A DNA stretch of 64,000 nt from Coprococcus phoceensis (GCF_900104635.1 NZ_FNWC01000007.1:310001-374000); one strand, 5' to 3'. Positions 16,831 through 26,751 are shown, numbered from the stretch's first letter. Made by a program: numbers and translations. The notes: generated by a model from the sequence alone, not told the origin.

Positions 16831-17781
16831 ATGTTATCATATATTTTTAAACGTATTTTGTCACTGATACCGGTTTTGCTTGTAGTGTCCTGTGTTGCTT
16901 TTTTGATTGTATATATGATACCGGGCGGACCGGCGACGGCATTACTTGGAATGGAAGCAACACCGGAACAGATACATACTTTGAATGCAGAGCTGGGATT
17001 TGATCGCCCATTTCTTACACAATATGTGGATTGGTTTGGGAAAGTACTTCAAGGCGATTGGGGGACATCATATTTTTTACATCAGTCTGTATTAGAGGCT
17101 ATCGCAGAATATTTTCCGCCAACATTGAGTCTTGCAATCCTTGCACAGATTATTGCACTGCTGTTAGCGGTTCCGTTGGGGATTCTTGCTGCCTGTAAAA
17201 GAGGAACTGCGGTGGATGTGGCAGCTGTCACAACTTCACTTTTGGGGGTGACGCTTCCGGGGTTTTTGCTTAGTATGTTTTTGATGCTTATTTTTAGCGT
17301 CTACAATCATTGGTTCCCGGTAGCTGGTTATGCAAGTTTGTCAGAAGGAATACTGGAACATTTAAAATATCTGTTTGTGCCGGCACTTTCACTTGGAATT
17401 GTGCAGGCTGCATATCTTACAAGAATGATTCGTTCTTCTTTGCTTGATGTACTGCATATGAATTATATTCATACGGCACGCTCAAAAGGTCTTAAAGAGA
17501 GAACCGTAATTTTGAGATATGGTCTGAAAAATGCGGCGCCAGTCATATTGACTGCAATCGGTCAGTCTTTCGGAAGTCTCATTACCGGAACGATTGTGAC
17601 AGAGACATTATTTAACATTCCGGGTCTTGGTATGCTGACGCTTAGTTCGATCAATCGAAGAGATGTATTTGTGATTCAGGGAGTGGTTCTCTTTGTCACA
17701 TTGTTATATGTGATTGTGAATTTGACAGTAGATGTACTGTATGGTTTTGTGGATCCGAGACTTCGGCCAGGATTGAAATAG
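16831..17781 (+). CDS. ABC transporter permease (DppB-like)
   Basis: A 316-residue inner membrane permease with six predicted helices. It begins MLSYIFKRILSLIPVLLVVS, typical of DppB/OppB proteins, and has the family's IVYMIPGGPATALLG and LGFDRPFLTQYVDWFG segments. The cytoplasmic EAA loop contacting the ATPase is YIHTARSKGLKERTVILRYG. The gene ends in FVDPRLRPGLK, also standard. It is the second gene of the importer operon, and an AAGGAAG ribosome site precedes ATG 16831. It pairs with the DppC-like permease 13 nt downstream. Confidence 0.95.
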   Translation: MLSYIFKRILSLIPVLLVVSCVAFLIVYMIPGGPATALLGMEATPEQIHTLNAELGFDRPFLTQYVDWFGKVLQGDWGTSYFLHQSVLEAIAEYFPPTLSLAILAQIIALLLAVPLGILAACKRGTAVDVAAVTTSLLGVTLPGFLLSMFLMLIFSVYNHWFPVAGYASLSEGILEHLKYLFVPALSLGIVQAAYLTRMIRSSLLDVLHMNYIHTARSKGLKERTVILRYGLKNAAPVILTAIGQSFGSLITGTIVTETLFNIPGLGMLTLSSINRRDVFVIQGVVLFVTLLYVIVNLTVDVLYGFVDPRLRPGLK

Positions 17782-17794
17782 GAGGTGACGAAAA

Positions 17795-18691
17795 ATGTAT
17801 TTTACACGTAAAAGTATGTCGGAGGCAAGTAAGACGATTTTTAAGGAACAAAGAGAGCTTACAAAAGAAAGGATTTTGGGAAATCCTGCATTAATAATAG
17901 GAACAATCGGGTTTCTTGTCATCTTGACAGCTGCGGTTTTTGTCCCGCTTATCAGTTCTGCCGATCCGAATGCAATGTCGGTATCCGAGCGTTTCAGAGC
18001 ACCCGGAGGAGCATATTTATTTGGAACAGATGAATTTGGGAGAGATCTTTTTATTCGTCTGATGTATGGGGCAAGGGTTTCTCTTTGGGTAGGGGGAAGC
18101 GTAGCCGTATTATCCTGTGTTATTGGAACACTGATCGGAATTTATGCAAGCTATTTTAAAATATTAGATCAAATTTTAATGAGGATCTGTGACGGATTGA
18201 TCGCGATACCTGGAATTCTTTTGGCGATTGCGCTGATAGCCGCATTAGGCGCATCAAGCTGGAATGTAGTGATTGCGCTTACGGTTGTCTACACGCCGAG
18301 TGTTGCCAGAACAGTGAGGGCGAGGGCGTTGGTTATTCGGGAACAGCCGTATGTGGAAGCTGCCAAGGTACAGGGATTTAGCAATTTTAGAATTTTATGG
18401 AAATTAGTTTTACCAGGGGTTATTTCCCCGCTTACAGTGCAGGCATCTTTCATTTTTGCACAGGCGATTATCTCGGAAGCATCTCTCAGTTTTTTGGGAG
18501 CAGGAATCCCGGCGCCGGCGGCAAGTTGGGGAAATATGCTTCAGGCGAGCAAACTTGTTTTTTCAAAGGCGCCTTGGACGATGTTATGTCCGGGGATTGC
18601 TGTTATCGTATGCGTGCTGAGCCTGAATCTTTTGGGAGACGGTCTTAGAGATTTTCTGGATCCTAAAACGAAAGGAGGAGCAGGTAAATAA
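17795..18691 (+). CDS. ABC transporter permease (DppC-like)
   Basis: A 298-residue permease partner of the DppB-like protein. The N-terminal cytoplasmic segment is followed by a helix (ALIIGTIGFLVILTAAVF), then the diagnostic FGTDEFGRDLFIRLMYGARVSL motif region and five more helices. The EAA loop is EAAKVQGFSNFRILWK. It ends with the conserved NLLGDGLRDFLDPK. An AGGAGGTGA ribosome site precedes the ATG. Its TAATG stop/start overlaps the first ATPase gene by one base, indicating coupling. Confidence 0.95.
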   Translation: MYFTRKSMSEASKTIFKEQRELTKERILGNPALIIGTIGFLVILTAAVFVPLISSADPNAMSVSERFRAPGGAYLFGTDEFGRDLFIRLMYGARVSLWVGGSVAVLSCVIGTLIGIYASYFKILDQILMRICDGLIAIPGILLAIALIAALGASSWNVVIALTVVYTPSVARTVRARALVIREQPYVEAAKVQGFSNFRILWKLVLPGVISPLTVQASFIFAQAIISEASLSFLGAGIPAPAASWGNMLQASKLVFSKAPWTMLCPGIAVIVCVLSLNLLGDGLRDFLDPKTKGGAGK

Positions 18692-19713
18692 TGCAAGCGA
18701 AGAACAATGAAAGAGAGCAGGAAGTACTGTTGGAAATGAAGGGGCTGAAGGTGTCGTTTCCAATTCATAAAAAATGGTTTCCGGCAGTTGACGGTGTGGA
18801 TTTTTCTGTTTATCCGGGAGAAATCACAGGAATTGTAGGAGAATCGGGTTCTGGGAAAAGTGTTATGTCCCAGTCTATTCTGCGTTTGAAAGAGCATGAT
18901 ACATCTGTTCGGTGTGAAGGAGAGATTCTCTTTGAAAAAGAGGATCTTTTGAAACGTCCTCTGTCTCAGATGCGAAAAATCCGAGGAGAAAAAATTTCTA
19001 TTATTTTTCAAGATCCATTGAATTCATTGAGCCCAGTTCATACGGTTGGGAAACAGTTGAGTGAGATTCTTCTTTTTCATAAAAACATTTCCAAAAAAGA
19101 GGCGCAGGAACGTTCGATTGAAATGTTGAAATTGACAGGGATTCCAAATCCACAAAATTGTATGAAAAAATATCCGTTTGAGTTGTCGGGAGGAATGCAG
19201 CAGAGGGTGATGATTGCGATGGCGCTGGCATGTGAGCCAAAGCTTTTGATAGCGGATGAACCGACGACAGCTTTGGATGTGACGATTCAGGAACAAATTT
19301 TACATCTGATACGAAAGTTGAATGAAAAAATGGGAATGTCGGTATTGTTCATCACTCATGATATGGGCGCGGTATCGCAGTTGTGTCACAGTGTGAAGGT
19401 GATGTATCTTGGACAAATTGTAGAAGATGCCGTGACCGAGGAGCTTTTTTCTAATCCGCTTCACCCATATACAAAAGGATTATTGTCATGTATTCCGCAT
19501 CTGGGAGTGGAACGAGATGTGGAATTGTCTACGATACATGGAGCGGTTCCGTCTATCTCGCAGATACCGGACGGATGCCATTTTTGCATGAGATGCCGGT
19601 ACGCTGATAAAAAGTGCGAACGACAGCAGCCGCCTTTGATAGAAGTCACTTCGGGACATTTTGTAAAATGCTGGAAATATATAGATAAGGGAAATGCGGA
19701 AAGTGAGGAGTGA
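18691..19713 (+). CDS. ABC transporter ATP-binding protein (DppD-like)
   Basis: A 340-residue cytosolic ATPase of the oligopeptide importer. Walker A is GESGSGKSV, the ABC signature LSGGMQQRV, Walker B LLIADEPT, and the D-loop TALD. The C-terminal oligopeptide-type extension (HPYTKGLLSCIPHLG) ends in a cysteine cluster (CHFCMRCRYADKKC), which in several Dpp/Opp ATPases binds a 4Fe-4S cluster. It overlaps the upstream permease by one base and the second ATPase closely, so the five genes act as one transcript. Confidence 0.95.
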   Translation: MQAKNNEREQEVLLEMKGLKVSFPIHKKWFPAVDGVDFSVYPGEITGIVGESGSGKSVMSQSILRLKEHDTSVRCEGEILFEKEDLLKRPLSQMRKIRGEKISIIFQDPLNSLSPVHTVGKQLSEILLFHKNISKKEAQERSIEMLKLTGIPNPQNCMKKYPFELSGGMQQRVMIAMALACEPKLLIADEPTTALDVTIQEQILHLIRKLNEKMGMSVLFITHDMGAVSQLCHSVKVMYLGQIVEDAVTEELFSNPLHPYTKGLLSCIPHLGVERDVELSTIHGAVPSISQIPDGCHFCMRCRYADKKCERQQPPLIEVTSGHFVKCWKYIDKGNAESEE

Positions 19714-19715
19714 TT

Positions 19716-20693
19716 ATGGGCGAATATTTGCTTGAAGTAAAAAATCTGAAAAAAACATATCCGATATATAGAAATACAGGAAAACTTTTTGGTTCAAAAG
19801 AGCGTATGAATGCGGTGGACGGGATGTCATTTTATATCAAAAAGGGAGAGACCTATGGGCTGGTAGGAGAGTCTGGGTGCGGAAAGTCGACAAGCGGACG
19901 GGCAATTGTAGGATTGTCTAAAACAGACAGCGGTTCGATTTTTTATGAAGGGACAGATTTGTGCAGTCTGAGTGAAAAAGAATTTCGTCCGTTTCGAAAG
20001 GAGATACAGATGGTGTTTCAAAATACACTGTCTGCATTGAATCCGCGTCAAAGGATTGGAAGTATATTGGAGGATATTCTTTTTATTCACGGTGTGAAAG
20101 ACCGTGAGGAAAGGAGAAATCAGGCAGTCGAGGTGCTGAGACGTGTGGGACTTGAAAAAGAGTATTATTTTCGATTTCCGCATGAACTTTCCGGAGGACA
20201 GGTTCAGCGTCTTGGGATTGCAAGTGCACTGGTTGTACAGCCCAAACTGATCGTGTGTGATGAACCGGTATCGGCTTTGGATGTATCAATTCAGGCACAG
20301 ATTTTAAACATGCTCAAAAAGCTGCAAAAAGAACTAAAACTTAGTCTGCTTTTTATATCGCATGATATTGGTGTTGTGCGGTTTATATCGGATCGTGTGG
20401 GAGTAATGTATCTTGGTACATTGGTAGAGGAGGCAGAGACAGAAGAATTGTTTTCAAATCCGCTGCATCCTTATACAAAAGCGTTGCTCGCAGCGGCTTT
20501 GGATCCATATGTCAGCAGAAAAACGTTTGTGGCATTAAAAGGAGAACAGCCGATTCGAACGGAAAATTTTGTGGGCTGTGCATTTTACAGTCGATGTCCA
20601 TATGCAGCAGAACAGTGTAAAAAAGAGACGCCTGTTCTCCAAAAGTTTGGAGAAGGACACAAAGCAGCATGCCACCGGGCAACAGAATTTTAA
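19716..20693 (+). CDS. ABC transporter ATP-binding protein (DppF-like)
   Basis: A 325-residue second ATPase of the importer. ATG 19716 is chosen because GAGGAG lies 5 nt upstream; a GTG at 19710 is part of that ribosome site. Walker A is GESGCGKST, the signature LSGGQVQRLG, Walker B LIVCDEPV, with D-loop SALD. The C-terminal OppD/F extension HPYTKALLAAALDP and the cysteines of CAFYSRCPYAAEQC match the DppF type. It starts just after the DppD-like stop. No clear terminator follows; the next transcript starts at the promoter at 20702. Confidence 0.95.
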   Translation: MGEYLLEVKNLKKTYPIYRNTGKLFGSKERMNAVDGMSFYIKKGETYGLVGESGCGKSTSGRAIVGLSKTDSGSIFYEGTDLCSLSEKEFRPFRKEIQMVFQNTLSALNPRQRIGSILEDILFIHGVKDREERRNQAVEVLRRVGLEKEYYFRFPHELSGGQVQRLGIASALVVQPKLIVCDEPVSALDVSIQAQILNMLKKLQKELKLSLLFISHDIGVVRFISDRVGVMYLGTLVEEAETEELFSNPLHPYTKALLAAALDPYVSRKTFVALKGEQPIRTENFVGCAFYSRCPYAAEQCKKETPVLQKFGEGHKAACHRATEF

Positions 20694-20701
20694 ATTGAGT
20701 A

Positions 20702-20730
20702 TTAACAATCGAGGAAAGTTATGATATACT
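20702..20730 (+). promoter_or_regulatory. Promoter of the lysine riboswitch transcript
   Basis: TTAACA (20702-20707), a 17-nt spacer and TATACT (20725-20730) lie 20-25 nt before the aptamer P1 strand. Confidence 0.7.
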
Positions 20731-20747
20731 ATTAATAATTGAATGAC

Positions 20748-20915
20748 TAAAAGGATAGAGGTGCGGATTTCATCAGTATTGTGTGGCAAAGTTGGACAGC
20801 CGCCACATACGAAAGGGAAAGTCGCCGAAGAGATGTTTTTTTGTCCAGAAAGATATCTCTGGGATATTGCAGAATATGCAATATACTGTCACTTATGTGG
20901 AGAGCTATCGTTGGT
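20748..20915 (+). promoter_or_regulatory. Lysine riboswitch (L-box) aptamer
   Basis: The region holds the conserved L-box blocks in order: GATAGAGGTGCG (20754 on), ATCAGTA, GGGAAAGTCGCCGAAG, CTGGG, ACTGTCA, and the closing GGAGAGCTATC. The outer GATAG (20754-20758) pairs with CTATC (20905-20909) to form P1. An intrinsic terminator at 20959-21000 is the expression platform. With lysine bound, P1 forms and the terminator should fold, shutting off the downstream NhaC-family transporter. Lysine-riboswitch control of NhaC-type carriers is established in other Firmicutes, and this supports lysine as the substrate. Short open frames across this block are not genes. Confidence 0.9.
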
Positions 20916-20958
20916 TTGTTAGGAATACGAAAGAAAAGATGCAGGATAAGTATGCGGG

Positions 20959-21000
20959 AACCATGAATGTGCTTTTACACAAAGGTCATTCATGGTTTTT
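20959..21000 (+). terminator. Riboswitch-controlled intrinsic terminator
   Basis: A perfect 11-bp stem (AACCATGAATG at 20959-20969 with CATTCATGGTT at 20987-20997), then a T run to 21000. It lies 50 nt after the aptamer and 46 nt before the transporter ATG. Confidence 0.9.
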
Positions 21001-21045
21001 ATTATCAGGGGAGATACCCTTTGAAGGAAAGAGAGGAACTTATTT

Positions 21046-22644
21046 ATGCATATTTCAAAAAAGAAAGTATTGTCAGTGTGTTCGAGTGTTTTTGTGTTGA
21101 CGCTGATACTGTCTATGACGGTGTTTGCGGCTGAGAAAGCACCGAAACCGCAACTGTATGCTACTTTTTGGGCATTGATCCCTCCCGTTGTGGCGATTGC
21201 TCTCGCGTTGATCACAAAAGAAGTATATAGTTCACTGTTTGTTGGTATTTTGGTAGGAGCATTACTCTACTCGGGATTTTCATTTGAAAAAACGGTAGTA
21301 CATATTTTTGAAGGCGGAATTATCAGCGTGCTTTCTGACAAGTATAATGTTGGAATTTTGGTATTCCTTGTGATATTGGGAGCAATGGTCTCCTTGATGA
21401 ACAGAGCAGGAGGTTCCGCAGCATTCGGAGAATGGGCAGGACAACATATCAAATTACGTGTGGGCGCACAGCTTGCGACAATTGCACTTGGTGTGTTGAT
21501 TTTTATTGATGACTATTTTAACTGTCTGACTGTGGGAAGCGTGATGCGTCCGGTGACAGACAAACATAATGTGTCTCGGGCAAAGTTGTCTTACTTGATC
21601 GACGCAACAGCGGCTCCGGTCTGCATCATTGCACCGATTTCTTCGTGGGCGGCAGCGGTGACCGGGTTTGTAGAAGGGGAAGATGGATTTTCAATCTTTA
21701 TGCAGGCGATACCATATAATTTTTATGCACTTCTTACAATTGTGATGATGATTGGAATCGTATTGCTCAAAGCAGATTACGGTCCAATGAGAACACATGA
21801 GATGAATGCTTTGAAAGGTGATCTCTATACAACAGAGAACAGACCGTATGAAAATGTATCTGAAGGTGTTGTGAATCATAATGGAAAGGTAATTGATCTG
21901 GTGATTCCGATTCTTTCACTGATTGTGTGCTGTGTTATCGGAATGATCTATACAGGCAGATTTTTTGATGGAGTAGGATTTGTGGAGGCATTTTCAAACA
22001 GTGATGCATCTGTAGGTCTTGTGCTTGGAAGCTTTTTCGGACTGATCATAACGATTGCATTGTATGTGGTACGCAAAGTATTGAATTTCTCGGATTGTAT
22101 GTCATGTATTCCGGAAGGATTCAAGGCGATGGTGCCGGCAATCATGATCCTGACATTTGCGTGGACATTAAAAGCGATGACAGACAGTCTTGGAGCAGCA
22201 GAATTTGTTGCAACGACAGTTGAGCAATTTGCGGGTGGACTGATGAACTTCCTGCCGGCGATCATTTTCCTGATTGGATGCTTTCTTGCATTCGCGACAG
22301 GGACATCATGGGGAACTTTTGGTATTTTAATCCCAATCGTAGTTGCGATTTTTGCAAACACGAACCACGAACTGATGATTATTTCTATTTCAGCATGTAT
22401 GGCCGGTGCGGTTTGTGGAGATCATTGTTCGCCGATTTCTGACACGACGATCATGGCGTCGGCAGGTGCACAGTGTGACCATGTAAGTCATGTGTCCACT
22501 CAACTTCCGTATGCGATAACAGCTGCAGCGGTATCGTTTGTGACTTATATTATCGCCGGATTTGTGCAGAGCGCATGGATTGCGCTGCCGATTGGTATAG
22601 TGTTGATGGTAGGGACACTGCTGGTGTTGAGTATGAAAAAATAA
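21046..22644 (+). CDS. NhaC-family transporter, probable lysine carrier
   Basis: A 532-residue membrane protein of the Na+/H+ antiporter NhaC family with about 11-12 helices. It starts with a signal-like segment (VLSVCSSVFVLTLILSMTVFAA), then the family core FWALIPPVVAIALALITKEVY, IFIDDYFNCLTVGSVMRPV, APISSWAAAVTGF and CGDHCSPISDTTIMASAGA. Similarity alone would suggest sodium/proton exchange, but the lysine riboswitch directly upstream points to lysine uptake or exchange. A GAGAGG site precedes ATG 21046. It is a single-gene transcript ending at the 22651 terminator. Confidence 0.88.
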   Translation: MHISKKKVLSVCSSVFVLTLILSMTVFAAEKAPKPQLYATFWALIPPVVAIALALITKEVYSSLFVGILVGALLYSGFSFEKTVVHIFEGGIISVLSDKYNVGILVFLVILGAMVSLMNRAGGSAAFGEWAGQHIKLRVGAQLATIALGVLIFIDDYFNCLTVGSVMRPVTDKHNVSRAKLSYLIDATAAPVCIIAPISSWAAAVTGFVEGEDGFSIFMQAIPYNFYALLTIVMMIGIVLLKADYGPMRTHEMNALKGDLYTTENRPYENVSEGVVNHNGKVIDLVIPILSLIVCCVIGMIYTGRFFDGVGFVEAFSNSDASVGLVLGSFFGLIITIALYVVRKVLNFSDCMSCIPEGFKAMVPAIMILTFAWTLKAMTDSLGAAEFVATTVEQFAGGLMNFLPAIIFLIGCFLAFATGTSWGTFGILIPIVVAIFANTNHELMIISISACMAGAVCGDHCSPISDTTIMASAGAQCDHVSHVSTQLPYAITAAAVSFVTYIIAGFVQSAWIALPIGIVLMVGTLLVLSMKK

Positions 22645-22650
22645 GGGGAA

Positions 22651-22690
22651 AGAGCATCGTAAACTTTAAGTTTACGATGCTCTTATTTTT
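22651..22690 (+). terminator. Intrinsic terminator after the NhaC-family gene
   Basis: A perfect 16-bp inverted repeat (22651-22666 with 22668-22683, AGAGCATCGTAAACTT and its complement) with almost no loop, followed by TATTTTT. Confidence 0.9.
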
Positions 22691-22757
22691 GTGATACAAT
22701 AGAAATATATGGGAAGACTAAAAATAAAAGCTTATGACAGTAGAAAAGAGGAAATAT

Positions 22758-25682
22758 ATGAACATAAATGCAATGACAAACTATGAGCTGATACAGCAAA
22801 AAGAATTGAAGGATTTGAAGTCGGAAGGATATCTGCTGCGCCATAAAAAAAGCGGGGCGAGAGTGCTTTTGATGGAAAATGATGATGAAAATAAGGTGTT
22901 TACGATTGGATTTCGCACTCCTCCGGAGGACAGTACAGGACTTCCGCATATTTTGGAGCATTCGGTGCTGTGCGGATCGAAAAATTTTCCGGTAAAAGAT
23001 CCGTTTGTAGAGCTTGTGAGAGGATCATTGAACACATTTTTGAATGCGATGACTTACCCGGACAAAACGGTCTATCCGGTGGCAAGCTGCAATGAAAAGG
23101 ACTTTCAGAATCTGATGCATGTTTATATGGATGCGGTGTTTTATCCGAATATTTATGAGCATGATGAGATATTCCGTCAGGAGGGATGGAGCTATAATCT
23201 GGAATCAAAAGAGGATGCGCTGACTTATAATGGGGTGGTGTACAATGAGATGAAAGGAGCATTTTCCTCACCGGAGGGAGTACTTGACCGTGTGATCCTG
23301 AATTCACTTTTTCCAGATACCTCTTACGCGAATGAGTCGGGCGGAGACCCGGAAGTGATTCCGGAGCTTACGTATGAGCAGTTCTTAGAATTTCACAGCA
23401 GATATTATCATCCGTCCAATAGCTATATTTATCTGTATGGCGACATGGATATGGAAGAAAAGCTGGAATGGCTGGATCGAGAGTATCTGTCGAAGTTTGA
23501 TACACTGCAGATTGATTCTGCAATCAGAGAGCAGGCTCCATTTGATGCTGTAAAAGAGATTGAGATGGAATATTCAATTGCAAGTGACGAGTCGGAGGAG
23601 GATAATACTTATTTATCATACAATAAAGTAATCGGAACAAGTCTTGACCGCGAATTGTATCTGGCATTTCAGGTTTTGGACTATGCACTTTTATCTGCAC
23701 CGGGCGCACCGCTTAAGAAGGCGCTTGTGGATGCCGGTATCGGAAAAGATATTATGGGATCGTATGACAATGGAATTTATCAGCCAATTTTCTCGATTAT
23801 TGCGAAAAATGCAAATTTGGAGCAAAAAGAAGAGTTTCTTTCTATTGTGGAACGAACATTGTCAGAGATCGTGAAAAAGGGAATGGATACGAAGGCGCTG
23901 GAAGCAGGTATCAATTATCATGAATTCCGTTATCGTGAGGCTGATTTTGGAAATTATCCAAAAGGGCTGATGTATGGACTTCAGATTTTTGACAGCTGGC
24001 TGTATGATGATGAGAAACCATTTATTCATGTGGAGGCAATTGAGACATTTGAATTCCTGAAGGAAAATATAGAGAACGGATATTTTGAGAAGTTAATCCA
24101 GAAATATCTGCTTGACAACACACATGGAGCGATTGTTGTAGTGAAACCGGAAAAAGGGCGCACTGCAAGAATGGACAGAGAACTGGAAGAAAAACTTCAG
24201 AATTATAAAGAAGGATTGAGTGACGAAGAAGTTGAAAAACTGGTACGGGATACGAAACAATTGCAGCAGTATCAGGAAGAACCGTCGGCAGCGGAAGATT
24301 TGGAAAAGATTCCAGTGCTGAGAAGAGAAGACATCAGCCGTGAGATTGCGCCGATTTATAATGAAGTGCTGGATTTTGACAGCACGCCGGTTGTTTATCA
24401 CGAGATTGAGACAAATGGAATCGGATATGTGGATTTATTGTTCGATCTGTCAGGAGTATCAGAAGAGATGCTTCCGTATGCAGGAATTTTGCAGGCGGTA
24501 CTCGGGATTATTGACACAAATAACTATGAATATGGTGAGCTGTTCAATGAGATCAATGTACACACAGGTGGTATCGGGACGTCGCTTGAATTGTATCCGA
24601 ATGTAGAAAAAGTGAAGGAAAAAGAGTTTAAGGCAACGTTTGAGATCAAGACAAAAGCCTTATATGGCAAACTTCCGGTTGCATTCTGTATGATGCAGGA
24701 GATTTTAACAGAGTCGCAACTGACAGATGAAAAACGTCTGAAAGAGATTCTTTCCATGGCAAAATCAAGACTGCAGATGCGTTTTCAGTCTTCCGGACAT
24801 ACAACAGCGGCTCTGCGAGCAATGTCGTATGCATCTCCGTTATCAAAGTTGAAAGACCTGACATCAGGAATCGGATACTATGAGATTGTAAAACAGATTG
24901 AAGAGCATTTTGAGGAAGAGAAGGATGTTTTGATAAAGAATCTGCAGACACTTACGAAATTACTGTTCCGTCCGGAAAATATGATGGTAAGTTACACGGC
25001 TGCAAGAGAAGGAATGGAAGATTTGGAAAAACTTGTGAGTGAATTGAAGGCGAAATTATTTACGGAGCCTGTACAGGGGCAGCCTTGTGTGATTCACTGT
25101 GAAAAGAAAAATGAAGGATTTAAGACATCGTCCAAAGTACAGTATGTAGCTCGCGCAGGAAACTTTATTGACGGTGGAGCTTCTTATACTGGAGCGCTCC
25201 AGATTTTGAAAGTGATTTTAAGTTATGATTATCTGTGGCAGAACGTCCGTGTAAAAGGCGGAGCATACGGATGCATGAGTAATTTCACAAGAATCGGAGA
25301 TGGTTACTTTGTGTCTTATCGCGATCCAAATCTGGAAAAGACAAATGAGATTTACGAAGGTGTGGCAGAATATCTGAGACAATTCTCAGTAGGAGAACGG
25401 GACATGACGAAATATATTATCGGAACGATAAGCAATATTGATCAGCCTATGACTCCGGCATTAAAAGGAGAGCGTTCTATGAATCTTTATATGAATCATG
25501 TGACTGCACAGATGATAGAAGAAGAGAGAGCGCAGATTTTGGATGCAAACGAAGAGGATATCCGGGCACTGGCGGAAGTGGTTGAGGCAGTTCTTGGAAG
25601 CAATCAGATTTGCGTAATCGGAAGCGAAGAGAAAATTGAGGAGCAGAAGAGCTTGTTTAAAGAGACAAAAAGTTTATTTTAA
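22758..25682 (+). CDS. Insulinase-family M16C zinc peptidase (presequence protease-like)
   Basis: A 974-residue metalloprotease of the PreP/HypA subfamily, which degrades unfolded peptides inside a closed two-half chamber. ATG 22758 is preferred because AAAGAGG lies 8 nt upstream; an upstream ATG at 22734 adds eight residues without a site. The inverted zinc motif HILEH (H64-x2-E67-H68) is present, with the distal glutamate region YNGVVYNEMKGAF. The second, non-catalytic half contains the M16C-associated domain, and the substrate-binding R/Y pair appears in NVRVKGGAYGCM. It is a single-gene unit between a terminator and era. Confidence 0.93.
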   Translation: MNINAMTNYELIQQKELKDLKSEGYLLRHKKSGARVLLMENDDENKVFTIGFRTPPEDSTGLPHILEHSVLCGSKNFPVKDPFVELVRGSLNTFLNAMTYPDKTVYPVASCNEKDFQNLMHVYMDAVFYPNIYEHDEIFRQEGWSYNLESKEDALTYNGVVYNEMKGAFSSPEGVLDRVILNSLFPDTSYANESGGDPEVIPELTYEQFLEFHSRYYHPSNSYIYLYGDMDMEEKLEWLDREYLSKFDTLQIDSAIREQAPFDAVKEIEMEYSIASDESEEDNTYLSYNKVIGTSLDRELYLAFQVLDYALLSAPGAPLKKALVDAGIGKDIMGSYDNGIYQPIFSIIAKNANLEQKEEFLSIVERTLSEIVKKGMDTKALEAGINYHEFRYREADFGNYPKGLMYGLQIFDSWLYDDEKPFIHVEAIETFEFLKENIENGYFEKLIQKYLLDNTHGAIVVVKPEKGRTARMDRELEEKLQNYKEGLSDEEVEKLVRDTKQLQQYQEEPSAAEDLEKIPVLRREDISREIAPIYNEVLDFDSTPVVYHEIETNGIGYVDLLFDLSGVSEEMLPYAGILQAVLGIIDTNNYEYGELFNEINVHTGGIGTSLELYPNVEKVKEKEFKATFEIKTKALYGKLPVAFCMMQEILTESQLTDEKRLKEILSMAKSRLQMRFQSSGHTTAALRAMSYASPLSKLKDLTSGIGYYEIVKQIEEHFEEEKDVLIKNLQTLTKLLFRPENMMVSYTAAREGMEDLEKLVSELKAKLFTEPVQGQPCVIHCEKKNEGFKTSSKVQYVARAGNFIDGGASYTGALQILKVILSYDYLWQNVRVKGGAYGCMSNFTRIGDGYFVSYRDPNLEKTNEIYEGVAEYLRQFSVGERDMTKYIIGTISNIDQPMTPALKGERSMNLYMNHVTAQMIEEERAQILDANEEDIRALAEVVEAVLGSNQICVIGSEEKIEEQKSLFKETKSLF

Positions 25683-25747
25683 CAGTTCGGTTATAAGTGA
25701 GGAGTTTAGCTGTGTAAGCAGCGGAAAATATACAGATAGGAGAAGCT

Positions 25748-26647
25748 ATGAGAGCAGATTATAAATCAGGTTTTGTAACATTGATCGGGAGACCGAATGT
25801 AGGGAAATCTACATTGATGAATTATCTGATCGGACAGAAGATCGCGATTACATCGAACAAACCGCAGACAACAAGAAATCGAATCCAGACCGTTTTGACA
25901 ACGGAGGAAGGTCAGATTGTCTTTGTAGATACACCTGGAATCCACAAGGCGAAAAATAAGCTTGGGGAATATATGGTGAATGTGGCGGAGCGGACATTGA
26001 ATGAGGTCGATGTGGTACTTTGGCTTGTGGAGCCGTCTACCTTTATCGGGGCAGGGGAGAAACACATCGCAGACCAGTTAAAAAAAGTAAAGACGCCGGT
26101 TGTGCTGGTAATTAATAAAGTAGATATGGTAAAAAGAGAAGAAGTGCTGACGTTTATAGATGCATATCGTAAAATATATGATTTTGCGGAGATTGTTCCG
26201 GTATCGGCAAGAAGCGGGGAGAATACAGATGAGCTTGTGAAAGTGATTTTGCAGTATCTGCCGTATGGTCCACAGTTCTATGATGAGGATACGGTTACAG
26301 ATCAGCCGGAGCGCCAGATTGTATCGGAATTGATTCGCGAAAAGGCGCTGCACTGTCTGAATGAGGAAATTCCGCATGGAATTGCAGTGTCGATTGACCG
26401 TATGAAAGCGCGAAAGAAAGTGATGGACATCGATGCAACGATCATTTGTGAGCGTGATTCACATAAAGGAATCATCATCGGAAAACAGGGAAGCATGTTA
26501 AAGAAGATAGGAAGTACCGCCAGATTTGAGATTGAGCGTCTTTTAGATTGCAAGGTAAACTTACAGTTGTGGGTGAAGGTGAAGAAAGACTGGAGAGACA
26601 GTGACTTCTTGATTCAGAATTTTGGATATAAAAACGAGGAAGAATAA
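25748..26647 (+). CDS. era: GTPase Era
   Basis: An essential 299-residue GTPase that binds 16S rRNA near its 3' end and assists 30S assembly. G1 is GRPNVGKST, G2 NKPQTTRNRIQ, G3 DTPGIH, G4 NKVD, with SARSG as G5. The C-terminal KH domain contains GIIIGKQGSMLKKIG, the RNA-binding GxxG loop. AGGAGAAGC precedes ATG 25748. It lies upstream of the YqzL-like gene and recO, the usual Firmicutes arrangement. Confidence 0.97.
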   Translation: MRADYKSGFVTLIGRPNVGKSTLMNYLIGQKIAITSNKPQTTRNRIQTVLTTEEGQIVFVDTPGIHKAKNKLGEYMVNVAERTLNEVDVVLWLVEPSTFIGAGEKHIADQLKKVKTPVVLVINKVDMVKREEVLTFIDAYRKIYDFAEIVPVSARSGENTDELVKVILQYLPYGPQFYDEDTVTDQPERQIVSELIREKALHCLNEEIPHGIAVSIDRMKARKKVMDIDATIICERDSHKGIIIGKQGSMLKKIGSTARFEIERLLDCKVNLQLWVKVKKDWRDSDFLIQNFGYKNEEE

Positions 26648-26751
26648 ACTTGTCAAGGGGTTGCGACACAAAAAGAACTGGCAGATAGTCTCAGTATGGA
26701 AACGGTCGAATGGGAAATCCTAATGTTAGAAGCACAAAGGAGGGATTTTTC

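Noticed and set aside
20781..21100. Short open frames between the ABC importer and the NhaC-family gene
   Set aside because: They lie across the lysine riboswitch and its terminator, have no ribosome sites and no family resemblance.
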